Source of the DNA: Scilla litardierei
Lineage: Eukaryota > Streptophyta > Magnoliopsida > Asparagales > Asparagaceae
Length of the DNA: 64,000 nucleotides
Direction: 5' to 3'
NCBI GenBank assembly: GCA_030789695.1
Contig: CM061132.1
Location: forward strand, 29,297,858 to 29,361,857
Position 1 is the first letter of the stretch; the number at the start of each line of letters is the position of its first letter. Below the pieces are notes generated by a model that saw only the letters and a program-made list of their open reading frames with translations, had not been told where the DNA came from and made no database searches. Positions 12,291-24,866 of the stretch are shown piece after piece. The position numbers were made by a program, and so were the translations under genes.

Positions 12291-13964
12291 CTATGGAGGG
12301 ATAATCTTAGGATCGCCAGGAGTCTTCCTCTTTCGAGGAACTTTATCTTTTGAACCTGGTGGGCGTCCTCTTTTCATTTGAGGTACAACCAATTCTGCTG
12401 CCGGTGGGCTGCATCCATCTATGGGGATGTCAATCCTAGCTGGCGTATTGGCAGCAGGGACGTGTGAACGGACAATCTTCTGGTTGTCCGTGAATTTATT
12501 CGGTAAAAGATGTACTGTATTCTGGATGTGAAGGATCTTCAGGATCTCATCTTCACACAGATTAGTACGCGGATCATATAGGGACAAAGACTTCTGGTCC
12601 CAACTAATGGTCTCAGAAGCTTCTGGCTTCTTAGACTGTGTGCCCAGTTTTGGAAAAAATTTCTCATTAAATTCACAGTCTGGAAAACGTGCCTTGAATG
12701 CGTCACCCGTCAGGGGTTCAAGGTATCTGATAATAGAGGGCGAATCAAACCCAATATATATACCAAGACGACGCTGAGGACCCATTTTGGTCCTCTGCGG
12801 TGGTGCTATTGGGACATATACCGCACAACCAAACACTCTCAAATGAGAGATATCCGGAGGTGCGCCGTATGCTAGTTGCATCGGTGATAAAGTGTGACCT
12901 CCAGAGGGTCTTATCCTAATAAGTGATGCGGCATGTAAAATAGCATGCCCCCAAGCATCCACAGGCAACTGGGATTGCATAAGCAATGGGCATGCAATCC
13001 ATTGGAGTCTCTTTATAAGAGCCTCAGCTAATCCGTTTTGGGTGTGAACATGTGCTACCGGATGTTCAACTTCAATACCCGTTGCCCGGCAATAGTCTTC
13101 GAAGACTTGTGAAGTAAATTCTCCCACATTATCAAGACGTAGTTTCTTGATATGGTTATCGGGGAAATGAGCACGCAACCTTATTATTTGTGCCAATAGC
13201 TTTGGAAAAGCTAGGTTGCGGGTGGACAAAAGGCACACATAAGACCATTTGGTTGATGCATCAATCAGTACCATGAAGTACCGAAATAGGCCACTTGCGG
13301 GGTGAATAGGCCCGCAAATGTCACCATGAATTCTCTCAAGGAAGCCAGGAGACTCTAATCCCACTTTCAGGAGGGATGGTCTCGTTATCAGTTTTCCCTT
13401 AAAACAAGGGAGACATGGAAATTCACCCTTTTGAAGAATCTTCATGTTCTTCAATTTGTGTCCACGGGATTCAGTGATGATGCGGCGCATCATTGCTGTT
13501 CCAGGGTGACCAAGTCTATTGTGCCAGAGTTGGAATTCTGGTAGTGATTGGCACGTCTGGTGTTCAATCATATTGGCTTCTACTGGTTGAATGTATGTTT
13601 GGTATAGACCCGACGGGAGTCCCTTGAATCGCTCGCAGATGATCTTCCGGTCATCTTTTTGACGAGTTACAATTAGATATTCAACCTTATTTTTATCCCT
13701 GGTCTCTAAGTGATATCCGTTTAAACGGAAATCCTTGAAACTTACGAGATTTCTGTTTGATATAGGAGAGAATAATGCATTATTAATTTGAAGTCTTGTG
13801 TTATTTGGGAGCAATATAATTGCTTCACCAGTTCCTTCGATTATTTGGGACAGTCCTGAAATTGTGATAACAGGACCGTCATATTTGTTTAAGCTATTAG
13901 AATAGCAATGTTCGCGAAGGATTGTGTGCGTCGAGGCACTGTCCACTAGGCACTCAGACATCAT
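12291..13964 (-). pseudogene. pol: Copia-A pol: protease and integrase segment
   Basis: This is a 557-codon open segment. It has the aspartic protease motif LVDSAS at residues 6-11. The pre-integrase zinc module is around residues 147-187 (LWHNRLGHPG, then CLPCFKGK). The integrase core has DICGPIHPASG, LRLDNVGEF and TQNGLAEALIKRLQ, plus YGAPPDISHLRVFGC. It begins right after an in-frame TAG on the minus strand, preceded by a pyrimidine-rich run ending TATATAG, so pol is not a simple continuation of gag. It ends at a premature TAG. The two metal-binding Asp residues and the Glu region of the integrase core are present. Confidence 0.92.
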
Positions 13965-14077
13965 CTATATAAGCCAAAAAAAAGAAATTTTATTTGAGGG
14001 AAAATGTAGACAGCATTCATAAATAAAAGTCCGCACTAAAGCAAATAACAGATGAAGATACATCGAATTCTAAATGC

Positions 14078-14082
14078 ATAGA
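14078..14082. repeat. Target-site duplication ATAGA (left)
   Basis: ATAGA at 14078-14082 is repeated at 23630-23634, flanking the non-coding Gypsy-type element. Confidence 0.95.
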
Positions 14083-17000
14083 TGTAACGGCCACTTCCGG
14101 TCGTACGTATTTTGTGCGTATGTTGATTCGTGTGTGTATTTTCGTATTTGATTTTATTATTGTATTTCCGTAGTTCAGACGCGCGATCGAACCCCGTTTT
14201 CACGACCCTCTCGGTGACGCGAGCGTCCCGGTATTTTATTTGAAATTTTTGGACGTCGAGGGATCAATCTGCTTATCCCTTTACTAATTCCTAAAATATT
14301 CTTATATATAAAAATTTAAAGTTTAATAAGGCCTGCACGATTTTTTGAAACTAAACCATATGCATTACTATTTCTTCTATCAGTACGTTTAGTTGCTTGG
14401 ATTAATAAATCAAATCACTTCTTGTTAAAGTAAGCTGTTTTTTTAACCTATTAACAATTCAAATTAAGACTCATTTGATTTCTTATCCTATTGTAACCAC
14501 CCTCACGATTCTGATATCCAATTAGCCATGTTCTCTCGTAACCACCCCACACCTGCTGGGCCAAGTCACCAGTATCATCATTATCACGCGTCAACAACCT
14601 AACAGACTTTTCCCCACGTACATCCTCTCTCTCCTCCCTACAAAATGCAACCGCAGCCTACAACTTTAAAAAAATCTCAAAACATTTCACCTGGGCTCAC
14701 GGTGTACCCATCATATCAATTTTTTTAGCTTAAACTTAGATCACTGAATTTCTCCTCTCCCTTCGAAACACAGACCCAACCCTGTCCTCGCGCAGCCACA
14801 TCCTTCAACGTCCGACCACCCTACGGACATCACAACCCCACGCACGTCCCTCTCTTCCACCTGCAGTCGACGCGCACTCCACGGCCAGCACACCAGGCCG
14901 CGCCCTAGCCAACCTCCAGCCAACCTCCGCCCGGACCACGCACAAGCCCCGACGCCCAGCTCCGCCTTGCACCACGTCGCCGCCGTGCTGCAGTCCTCGT
15001 CACCGACGCCGGAGCACCCTACGACTCCACCGCCCGCGTCATTGTCGCCGCACTTGAGGTCGCCGTCGTTCCGCCGCTTCGACCACACACACCCGAGGCA
15101 CCATACGTGTAAGTTAATCCTAATGTGCATTTTAAACCTAACAGTGGGTTATATAGTTTATTAAATGGCAGAGGTGTATTAATTGATGTTATGTAATTAG
15201 GTTATAACTTGTAACTGTTAATGTGAAGGGTCAGGCTGTCAATACACTGATTGGATTATTAAACGAAGCTTATAACATATATCCATATCTTAGCCCACAC
15301 TAGTTGTATTAGCTTAACCTTTATATAATTTAATCGAAACATGTTGTGTTAAATAAATAACGTTTGGCAACCTGTAAGTTGATGTAAGTGTTTTTAAAGG
15401 GTATTATCTGTGAAGCAGCAGTATCACACTTGGTTTTGAGTTATAAACTATGGTATTGGCTACTTAGTGAACTGTGTACCTAAGATGACGGACATCAACT
15501 ATTAAAATAAGCAATACCTCTGTAGATGACATTAACAGTAACTTGTGACAATAGATTAGTACACCACTTAGGTTAGTTTTGCTTTCATTGTCTGGGCCCT
15601 ATAATAATTACAAACGGACCCATAAGCTAAATGATGTCAAGAAGCACAAAAATCAGTAAGCCACTTATATAAGTAACTGTGTTGGCAGTTATTAAAATGT
15701 TGGTAGAATTATTACTAGCAGGACCTTATATATGTTAGAAAAATCATTACTAGAAGCATGTTATATGTTGGTTTAATGGACACCACCCCTAGGGTTGAGA
15801 ACCTATAAAATTGAACCATTAGACGTCATAAGAAATTTTGTCGAAACAAACCTAATTCGGATTTGTGTTTAATCAAAACAGAGAACCCGTCGTTCCGTAC
15901 CGAACGCGAAACCAGAATTCAACCCCTGACGTCGCTACCCGACGTCAGAGTAGCTCTCGCGTCGTGTTGAGGCTGGTTTGCGTTGTGAGCACGTAGGTAG
16001 ACTCGGACTGATTGAGCAGGATCGTGACTTCGTTATCTTTCAGGCAAGTGATACTTGCCAGTTTTCTCTTTAGGCCACGTCTTAGGCCATTTTGTACAGT
16101 AGCGTAAAGAGACTAGGCAGTGAAATGATAGCTGCCTAGACGACACTTTTAGATCTGGCTTGACAACGAAGCCAGATCCGACACCCTCATCATGCTTGCA
16201 TTCATACTACCATGCCATGTTTAAATTCAATTAACGGTACGCAAATTATCTGTTCATTGTCATGTCATTGCATGCTTCCAATGTTCATCGTGATTAAGTA
16301 GCACACGCTACACTTATTGTAATGATTGAGGCTAGGCACCTGCTTTGCGGGCACAACCCGATGCCAAAAACACTTCCTGGCTCGTGATCCAGAAGGTGGA
16401 CGTCAGTCCATAATGAAAAACACTTCCTGGACTCGTGATCCAGAAGCGAGCTCACGTACTTGGGAAACCAAGGCTCGACACACTGGGGAGGGGTAGGGTT
16501 AAGCTATCACGCAGCGTAGGAGGATGCCTGATCCGCTCCTTCAGCTGTAAGGAGTAAACCCTGTGCACATCGTGAAATGGTAACGTTCGTGAAATGATAA
16601 AGTTCGTGATTCGTGAAAACAGTGTTTCGTAGCCTCTGCTACGACGTGCATGCATGCCATCATATCATCTTAAATTGTTGCATTCTTTAAATGTCATGTC
16701 TTTTCATTATATTTAGAACTGATAGTCACTTTATTTTATTTGTATCCTTGCACAAAAGTCCTCCGCTTTCTTTGGGAGACTTTTGCTGACATGTGCCCTT
16801 TTCTCTTTGGGTGTCACATGTCAGGTTTTGAACCTGACTTAGTTGCAGAGGACGACAGGTTGCTGACGTTCAGTCCGAGGATTCCGGTCCTACCATTAGT
16901 CTCAGCCGGTGACTCTCTTTTAGTTGTTGTTACCTTCTTAGTAGTAGTTGTTAGGTTGTTAGGTATGCAGCACCATTACTTGTTGTAGTTTCGGCCATGC

Positions 17001-17245
17001 TTTAGGCCTATTGTTCAGACTTGGTACCTTGTGACTCTTTCTGTGATGTTGGAATAATTGATGGATGTTGAGTTGGATTTTCTTTTGTCTGCTTTACTAT
17101 CGTTGTTGTTGTTTCGTTGCAATGCAAAGGGCCTGCTATTATTTGTAATTTTTACAGACGCTTATCAGACTGCAGCTTCACAGCTCCACGTCTGAGCGGA
17201 CCTCCTCACGTCTCGCCTTCCATATTAGGGAAGCGGGGCGTGACA
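14083..17245 (+). repeat. 5' LTR of the non-coding Gypsy-type element
   Basis: The 3163-bp LTR contains a GC-rich exon-like block (about 14760-15108) followed by GTAAGT (15109-15114). It then has AAAACAGAGAACC (about 15877) and TTTCAGGCAAGTG (about 16038-16050). Near-direct repeats AACACTTCCTGG...CGTGATCCAGAAG occur at about 16370-16395 and 16420-16446. ORFs of 60-130 codons inside are compositional. Confidence 0.95.
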
Positions 17246-20200
17246 GGTTTTGTTGGTGGCCCATGCAGGTCCTTTTTGCATCCGTGAAATATCGGAACAA
17301 CAATAATGATAAACAACATCCAATTAAATATTCGGAACATCCAAGTCATGATTTAGTCTAATCTGAACGTTTTCATGTCTTAGATGGTAGGAAGACTTAG
17401 GTAGATGTCCAGGTTTGATAGTCAGGGCCTTCGTCAAGAGTAAGCTGTACTCGTCTTAGGTTGCATTAGCAGTCTCTCACCCAGCCCTGACCATATTAGA
17501 CTTATAGAGCTTCTCTTTTAGCCGTTCGATTGAGTCCGACAATTTCGGGCCCATCAGAACGTAATCTTGTTACTCTTAGGACCCCACCTCGAGACCACAA
17601 TTATAGTCTAGTCTATTAGAGAGTCTTAGTGTTAAGTTTCTCTTGACCTTTAGTCAACCCGAAAATTAGAACCCCTGATTCTATCATTTCCCTGATCATT
17701 ACACTTCTGTGTTATCGACCGTAGAAATCTCATCGTAGCTTTTCATGAATCGTATCCTAGGAGTATTCATCACGCGATCATATTCTTTGCCCTCGATACA
17801 CGTGAGCGCTTCCCGACGATTATCGTTAATTTTTCGATTCTTCTCCGTTGCAAATCTTGATTCTTCCAAAGTTATTTTCGATTTTCTTTATTAAAAGTTT
17901 TCACTCAGTTTAAATTTTGTTTTTTTTAAAACCCCCTTATATATATTTAAATTCTTTACTTTTCGATTGAGTTAAAATACTTTCTTAGATTTTGAAGTCG
18001 TCTTGGTCGTAAATTTTTATTACAATCTCGAGACCATTTTCTAACCTATATCTACCGTATTTCGGTTTTAAAATCTTATTACCATTTTTGATAATTCAAT
18101 ATATCATTTCCTTCCATTTCTATACTACTAAGTTTATTATTAAATTTTTTTCACTTATCGTACTTACTTTTAGAATGTTTTCTAAGCTAAATAGAACTTC
18201 AATATATCTTTATATACAAGAACAATATTCATTGTGCGCATACTTCAAAATTTTTGGTATAAATCTATTTCCGTTTACAACACGATCACTGCCTCACCCT
18301 ACTCATTATTTCTTTGCCTAAAAAAACTTTTCCGTGTTTTCAAATTTTCCAGTCTGTTCGCCTTTCCTACATATTTTCATAAAAAAAAAGATATATACGA
18401 CATCATATTTTACACATGACTCTCTTTTGCCTATTTAATTATTTAGAGCAATATTTTTGTCTCACCCAACCAGATGTCTCCTTATCCCCACCTTATCCGA
18501 ACTCGCTCTTTTTGATCTTGTTCGTTACGCTTTTGGTTTCGGCTTCCTGTCCATTGTGTAGATGCTAGTGATTGTCATTGCCGGTGTCAACCTTAGTATA
18601 ATAGTGAGCCCATTGATTTTATTGCGATGTCGTTGTGGTGCATGTATGAGTAGAGTGTGTGGACCCGTGTGTGTGAACCCCGGCGTATCACTCACGTATG
18701 AGTGTACTCCCATGTAGTATATTAATGTTTGCCTCTTGTGTAATATATACATGCTCAGTGTTATTCATGATATATATGAAGTTGTATGAATGATAGTGTT
18801 TATATATAAGTATTGGATAGCTATACCACTTTAGGTACGTCTATGTATGTTAGATTTAGTGTTGGAATATCTGCTAGTAGAGTATGTGGTAAATGTTTGA
18901 AATAGTATATTAGTAAGTCATGTGTATGTTGAGTGTAATGATAATAGGTGTATTTATAATTAAGTGAGTAGGCATATTATATGACCTATATGTTAGTACG
19001 TGTGAGCGTGTGCTCGTGCGCAAATATGTAATGTGCTTAGACGTAAGTAGTTATGTATTTGCTGCATGAGTATATGTGATATACGTGTGGTAATAGGATT
19101 ATAGTTTTGATAATATTGCTTGTCTTGATGGGATGTTATGCGTGCGCGCGTATACCGTGAGGTATACACGATTATGGTATGTCTTAATCTATGTATGAAT
19201 AAATAGATGTGTTGGAATACTAATTATAGGTAGATGGCTACGGTGCGGATGTATATTACGTGTATGTGACTATACAATGAATGCAAGTATTAGAGAGTGT
19301 ATTAAAGTTATACGTGTGCTGATATTGGTAATATTACTATAGGGTGAAAAATGTTTGCTTTATGTGGGCTTTACTTGACTAAATATAGTGACTGATATTA
19401 TGGTATGTATGTGGTTATGTTAGTGGATGTATACATATTGGAGTGGTATTGGTATACGTATAGATACCGTGTTATGTATATAGAGTTTTCTGATGTGGGC
19501 TTTGGAGTCTCACTCAAGCTTGAGTGGGTATACTAAGTATATTGTTACACATGTCTGTGGTTTGCGTATAATACTGTGAATATAGTAATGGATGATGTAT
19601 GTATAGTGATAAGATTAGTTGTGTCTGGTTGTGTTACACACATGATTGTGGGTGGCTATACCAGTATATAGTTATAGGCATTGGTCTTGGGGTAAAGTTA
19701 TTTACTAAGGACTTACATGTTTGACTGTATATGTGCTAGCTAACTAGGTGTGTAGTTGTGCCAAGTATATAGTGGTATGAGTGATATGTATGAATAGTAT
19801 ATTAGCGTGTGTGGGTCTGCACCATGCACGAGTAAGTATGTGCTTAGCTATAGGTGTCGTGATTATGTTACGTGTGATGAGTTTTGAATATAGTTATAAG
19901 ACTGTATGTGATGTGAATATAGGGCGATGTATCTGCGTGCATTTGAATAACTATAAATTTGTGTAATATATTAGTGGTGAATGTAAATTAGGTAAAGTAA
20001 ACCTGATTTAATAATGTGTGGTGTGATTACGTGTGTTGATATGGTTGGTATTGGATGTATACTAGGAGATATAGGGATTAGTATATCCATGTTTGGTTGT
20101 ACATATGTAGTTATCTATATGTGAAGAATTACGATTGTATTTGCTAGTGTGAAACTATTTTTATAAAAGTATGTGTAACTTGGTTGTGTGATAAGTGAGT

Positions 20201-20466
20201 AATAGTTATATAGGGATGTATATGATTATATGAATGATGGGAGTACGTGTATGAATTTGACTGTCTATAATAGGTATAAGTATAGAGTGTGCATATGTAT
20301 ACATGCTTGTAGTATCAATGTTTGGCTATCTAGTGCATATATAAGCACTTGTAGTGAATATACCTTATTTAAATTATAATGTGATATGATTGGGGTAGCT
20401 ACTAGAGTGATTATATATTTATAGCCAGAAAGTCCGAGGACGGACTTTATTCTAAGGTGGGTAGGA
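17246..20466 (+). mobile_element. Interior of the non-coding Gypsy-type element
   Basis: No ORF exceeds about 80 codons. The usual initiator-Met primer site (TGGTATCAGA) is not next to the LTR; TGGTGGCCCATGCAGG at about 17254 is the only TGG-led candidate. The left half (to about 18500) is C/T-rich. The right half (18500-20440) is strongly G/T-rich with many TATGTGTATG-type runs. The interior ends with GTCCGAGGACGGAC and the purine tract at 20453-20466. Confidence 0.85.
20453..20466 (+). other. Polypurine tract of the non-coding Gypsy-type element
   Basis: TAAGGTGGGTAGGA directly precedes the 3' LTR and sets the plus orientation. Confidence 0.75.
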
Positions 20467-23400
20467 TGTAACGGCCACTTCCGGTCGTACGTATTTTGTG
20501 CGTATGTTGATTCGTGTGTGTATTTTCGTATTTGATTTTATTATTGTATTTCCGTAGTTCAGACGCGCGATCGAACCCCGTTTTCACGACCCTCTCGGTG
20601 ACGCGAGCGTCCCGGTATTTTATTTGAAATTTTTGGACGTCGAGGGATCAATCTGCTTATCCCTTTACTAATTCCTAAAATATTCTTATATATAAAAATT
20701 TAAAGTTTAATAAGGCCTGCACGATTTTTTGAAACTAAACCATATGCATTACTATTTCTTCTATCAGTACGTTTAGTTGCTTGGATTAATAAATCAAATC
20801 ACTTCTTGTTAAAGTAAGCTGTTTTTTTAACCTATTAACAATTCAAATTAAGACTCATTTGATTTCTTATCCTATTGTAACCACCCTCACGATTCTGATA
20901 TCCAATTAGCCATGTTCTCTCGTAACCACCCCACACCTGCTGGGCCAAGTCACCAGTATCATCATTATCACGCGTCAACAACCTAACAGACTTTTCCCCA
21001 CGTACATCCTCTCTCTCCTCCCTACAAAATGCAACCGCAGCCTACAACTTTAAAAAAATCTCAAAACATTTCACCTGGGCTCACGGTGTACCCATCATAT
21101 CAATTTTTTTAGCTTAAACTTAGATCACTGAATTTCTCCTCTCCCTTCGAAACACAGACCCAACCCTGTCCTCGCGCAGCCACATCCTTCAACGTCCGAC
21201 CACCCTACGGACATCACAACCCCACGCACGTCCCTCTCTTCCACCTGCAGTCGACGCGCACTCCACGGCCAGCACACCAGGCCGCGCCCTAGCCAACCTC
21301 CAGCCAACCTCCGCCCGGACCACGCACAAGCCCCGACGCCCAGCTCCGCCTTGCACCACGTCGCCGCCGTGCTGCAGTCCTCGTCACCGACGCCGGAGCA
21401 CCCTACGACTCCACCGCCCGCGTCATTGTCGCCGCACTTGAGGTCGCCGTCGTTCCGCCGCTTCGACCACACACACCCGAGGCACCATACGTGTAAGTTA
21501 ATCCTAATGTGCATTTTAAACCTAACAGTGGGTTATATAGTTTATTAAATGGCAGAGGTGTATTAATTGATGTTATGTAATTAGGTTATAACTTGTAACT
21601 GTTAATGTGAAGGGTCAGGCTGTCAATACACTGATTGGATTATTAAACGAAGCTTATAACATATATCCATATCTTAGCCCACACTAGTTGTATTAGCTTA
21701 ACCTTTATATAATTTAATCGAAACATGTTGTGTTAAATAAATAACGTTTGGCAACCTGTAAGTTGATGTAAGTGTTTTTAAAGGGTATTATCTGTGAAGC
21801 AGCAGTATCACACTTGGTTTTGAGTTATAAACTATGGTATTGGCTACTTAGTGAACTGTGTACCTAAGATGACGGACATCAACTATTAAAATAAGCAATA
21901 CCTCTGTAGATGACATTAACAGTAACTTGTGACAATAGATTAGTACACCACTTAGGTTAGTTTTGCTTTCATTGTCTGGGCCCTATAATAATTACAAACG
22001 GACCCATAAGCTAAATGATGTCAAGAAGCACAAAAATCAGTAAGCCACTTATATAAGTAACTGTGTTGGCAGTTATTAAAATGTTGGTAGAATTATTACT
22101 AGCAGGACCTTATATATGTTAGAAAAATCATTACTAGAAGCATGTTATATGTTGGTTTAATGGACACCACCCCTAGGGTTGAGAACCTATAAAATTGAAC
22201 CATTAGACGTCATAAGAAATTTTGTCGAAACAAACCTAATTCGGATTTGTGTTTAATCAAAACAGAGAACCCGTCGTTCCGTACCGAACGCGAAACCAGA
22301 ATTCAACCCCTGACGTCGCTACCCGACGTCAGAGTAGCTCTCGCGTCGTGTTGAGGCTGGTTTGCGTTGTGAGCACGTAGGTAGACTCGGACTGATTGAG
22401 CAGGATCGTGACTTCGTTATCTTTCAGGCAAGTGATACTTGCCAGTTTTCTCTTTAGGCCACGTCTTAGGCCATTTTGTACAGTAGCGTAAAGAGACTAG
22501 GCAGTGAAATGATAGCTGCCTAGACGACACTTTTAGATCTGGCTTGACAACGAAGCCAGATCCGACACCCTCATCATGCTTGCATTCATACTACCATGCC
22601 ATGTTTAAATTCAATTAACGGTACGCAAATTATCTGTTCATTGTCATGTCATTGCATGCTTCCAATGTTCATCGTGATTAAGTAGCACACGCTACACTTA
22701 TTGTAATGATTGAGGCTAGGCACCTGCTTTGCGGGCACAACCCGATGCCAAAAACACTTCCTGGCTCGTGATCCAGAAGGTGGACGTCAGTCCATAATGA
22801 AAAACACTTCCTGGACTCGTGATCCAGAAGCGAGCTCACGTACTTGGGAAACCAAGGCTCGACACACTGGGGAGGGGTAGGGTTAAGCTATCACGCAGCG
22901 TAGGAGGATGCCTGATCCGCTCCTTCAGCTGTAAGGAGTAAACCCTGTGCACATCGTGAAATGGTAACGTTCGTGAAATGATAAAGTTCGTGATTCGTGA
23001 AAACAGTGTTTCGTAGCCTCTGCTACGACGTGCATGCATGCCATCATATCATCTTAAATTGTTGCATTCTTTAAATGTCATGTCTTTTCATTATATTTAG
23101 AACTGATAGTCACTTTATTTTATTTGTATCCTTGCACAAAAGTCCTCCGCTTTCTTTGGGAGACTTTTGCTGACATGTGCCCTTTTCTCTTTGGGTGTCA
23201 CATGTCAGGTTTTGAACCTGACTTAGTTGCAGAGGACGACAGGTTGCTGACGTTCAGTCCGAGGATTCCGGTCCTACCATTAGTCTCAGCCGGTGACTCT
23301 CTTTTAGTTGTTGTTACCTTCTTAGTAGTAGTTGTTAGGTTGTTAGGTATGCAGCACCATTACTTGTTGTAGTTTCGGCCATGCTTTAGGCCTATTGTTC

Positions 23401-23629
23401 AGACTTGGTACCTTGTGACTCTTTCTGTGATGTTGGAATAATTGATGGATGTTGAGTTGGATTTTCTTTTGTCTGCTTTACTATCGTTGTTGTTGTTTCG
23501 TTGCAATGCAAAGGGCCTGCTATTATTTGTAATTTTTACAGACGCTTATCAGACTGCAGCTTCACAGCTCCACGTCTGAGCGGACCTCCTCACGTCTCGC
23601 CTTCCATATTAGGGAAGCGGGGCGTGACA
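20467..23629 (+). repeat. 3' LTR of the non-coding Gypsy-type element
   Basis: This appears identical to 14083-17245 with a constant 6384-bp offset. It ends GGGGCGTGACA and is followed by the TSD ATAGA (23630-23634). Confidence 0.95.
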
Positions 23630-23647
23630 ATAGATAAATGATGATGC

Positions 23648-24661
23648 TCAATCTAGCAGATCGTCGTTCTCGAAGTCTTTAGCAGTAAAGACTGTTGGCG
23701 GCTGTACACCTGCCAAGTTTGTTTCAGGTCGAGACTTCTGGCTCGCCTGGTATAGATCCTGTAGGTGGCGAGGAGTGCGGCAGTTTCTGGACCAATGGCC
23801 AGTCATGCCGCATCTATGGCATTTGTCCTCCCAGGTCTTCTTTGGAAGTGACACGTGCTTGGTGTCCTTTCGCTTCCAAGTGAAGTTTCTTTTCCCTTTA
23901 TTGTTTTTGTTTGTCTGGGGAGCTGCACCTCTTGGTTGCTTCATTACCGCTTTCCCTTTAGTATTTTTAGTCTTCCTCTTGTTTTTCCACTTCTGGGGAG
24001 AAACGTGGTGGGCTTCAGGGATAGGGGCAGTGCCAGCTGGACGTAAGTTATGAGTTGCTAGTAGTAAATCTCGATTCTGCTCTGCTCTAAGTAGGCATGA
24101 GATCAGATCAGAGAATCTCGTGAAGTTGCGTTCACGATACTGTTGCATGAGGATTGCATCTTTCTCGTGAAACGAGGTAAATGTTTTTTCCAACATGCGC
24201 TGTTCTGTCACTTCTTCACCGCACAACTTCAGGCGTGAGGTGATGTTATGGAGTGCAGAATTATACTCAGTGACGGACTTATAGTCCTGAAGTCTGAGGT
24301 TTTCCCACTCATAACTGGCACGGGGTAATATAACATCAATTTGATGTTTATACCGTGCTTCCAGTGCTGTCCACAGGTCCTTCGGGTCCTCAACCGTTAA
24401 GTATTCGGCCTTTAAGGTCCGATCTATATGCTTCCTAATGTAGATTATGGCTTTCGCCTTATCTACATCGGATACAGTGGTTGTGGGGCTGCTGCTAGCT
24501 GTAGCAGAAGCTTCGGCCGCTGCTGGGGCCGAGGAAGGAGCCAAAATGGACCCAATGAGGGCCATTGAACGCAAGTGGAACTTCAGGTCCACTCGCCAAC
24601 TTAGGTAATTTGTCCCTGCAGAATCGAGGACCTCGAAATCGACGCTTGCCAATTTTGCCAT
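23648..24661 (-). CDS. gag: Copia-A Gag, intact frame
   Basis: This is a 337-residue structural protein that would form the element's particle and bind its RNA. Residues 1-60 hold the start of the Gag domain (LDSAGTNYLSWRVDLKFHL). The middle continues with LWTALEARYKHQ and ENLRLQDYKSVTEYNSALH. A basic region (about 225-280) precedes the zinc knuckle CHRCGMTGHWSRNC (CX2CX4HX4C) near residues 286-299. It ends with an acidic ENDDLLD tail and TGA. The frame is uninterrupted, unlike pol. The stop lies 14 bp from the ATAGA target site. Once the insert is excluded, pol begins about 131 nt downstream in a different frame, so Gag and Pol are expressed separately or by splicing. Confidence 0.92.
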   Translation of the reverse strand: MAKLASVDFEVLDSAGTNYLSWRVDLKFHLRSMALIGSILAPSSAPAAAEASATASSSPTTTVSDVDKAKAIIYIRKHIDRTLKAEYLTVEDPKDLWTALEARYKHQIDVILPRASYEWENLRLQDYKSVTEYNSALHNITSRLKLCGEEVTEQRMLEKTFTSFHEKDAILMQQYRERNFTRFSDLISCLLRAEQNRDLLLATHNLRPAGTAPIPEAHHVSPQKWKNKRKTKNTKGKAVMKQPRGAAPQTNKNNKGKRNFTWKRKDTKHVSLPKKTWEDKCHRCGMTGHWSRNCRTPRHLQDLYQASQKSRPETNLAGVQPPTVFTAKDFENDDLLD

Positions 24662-24866
24662 TTATCTACGTATTTTAAAATGAGCATGAATTAATTAAAA
24701 TTCAAAAATTCATGCATAAAGAAAAAAACAAGTAAAAATGCCGGGATCAGCCAGATACCCAAAATAGTACACAGTCCAAAGTTCGTTTAAAGTCCATAAT
24801 AGAAAAAAAAATAATACAACTTTGGAAACCCAAACTGAACTGGGTCCCTATATCTCCGTCTTCATA

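Larger units (their letters stand above)
14083..23629 (+). mobile_element. Non-coding Gypsy-type element (LARD-like) with apparently identical 3.16-kb LTRs
   Basis: This is a 9547-bp element with LTRs at 14083-17245 and 20467-23629 and TSD ATAGA. Every compared block is offset by exactly 6384 bp and translations of all LTR ORFs are identical, so insertion was recent. The 3.2-kb interior encodes no retrotransposon protein. LTR ends (TGTAACGG/GGGGCGTGACA) and the purine tract match the left Gypsy element at 1-5505. That places both in one family related by style to Tekay/Del chromoviruses. It must have been mobilised by enzymes supplied elsewhere. It splits Copia-A between gag and pol. Confidence 0.93.

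Noticed and set aside
10270..12381. Plus-strand ORFs of 60-107 codons
   Set aside because: They are antisense shadows of the Copia-A pol remnants.
14741..15130. 129-codon ORF duplicated at 21125-21514
   Set aside because: It is duplicated because it is in the LTR; GC-rich composition explains the long frame, and it is antisense to the element.
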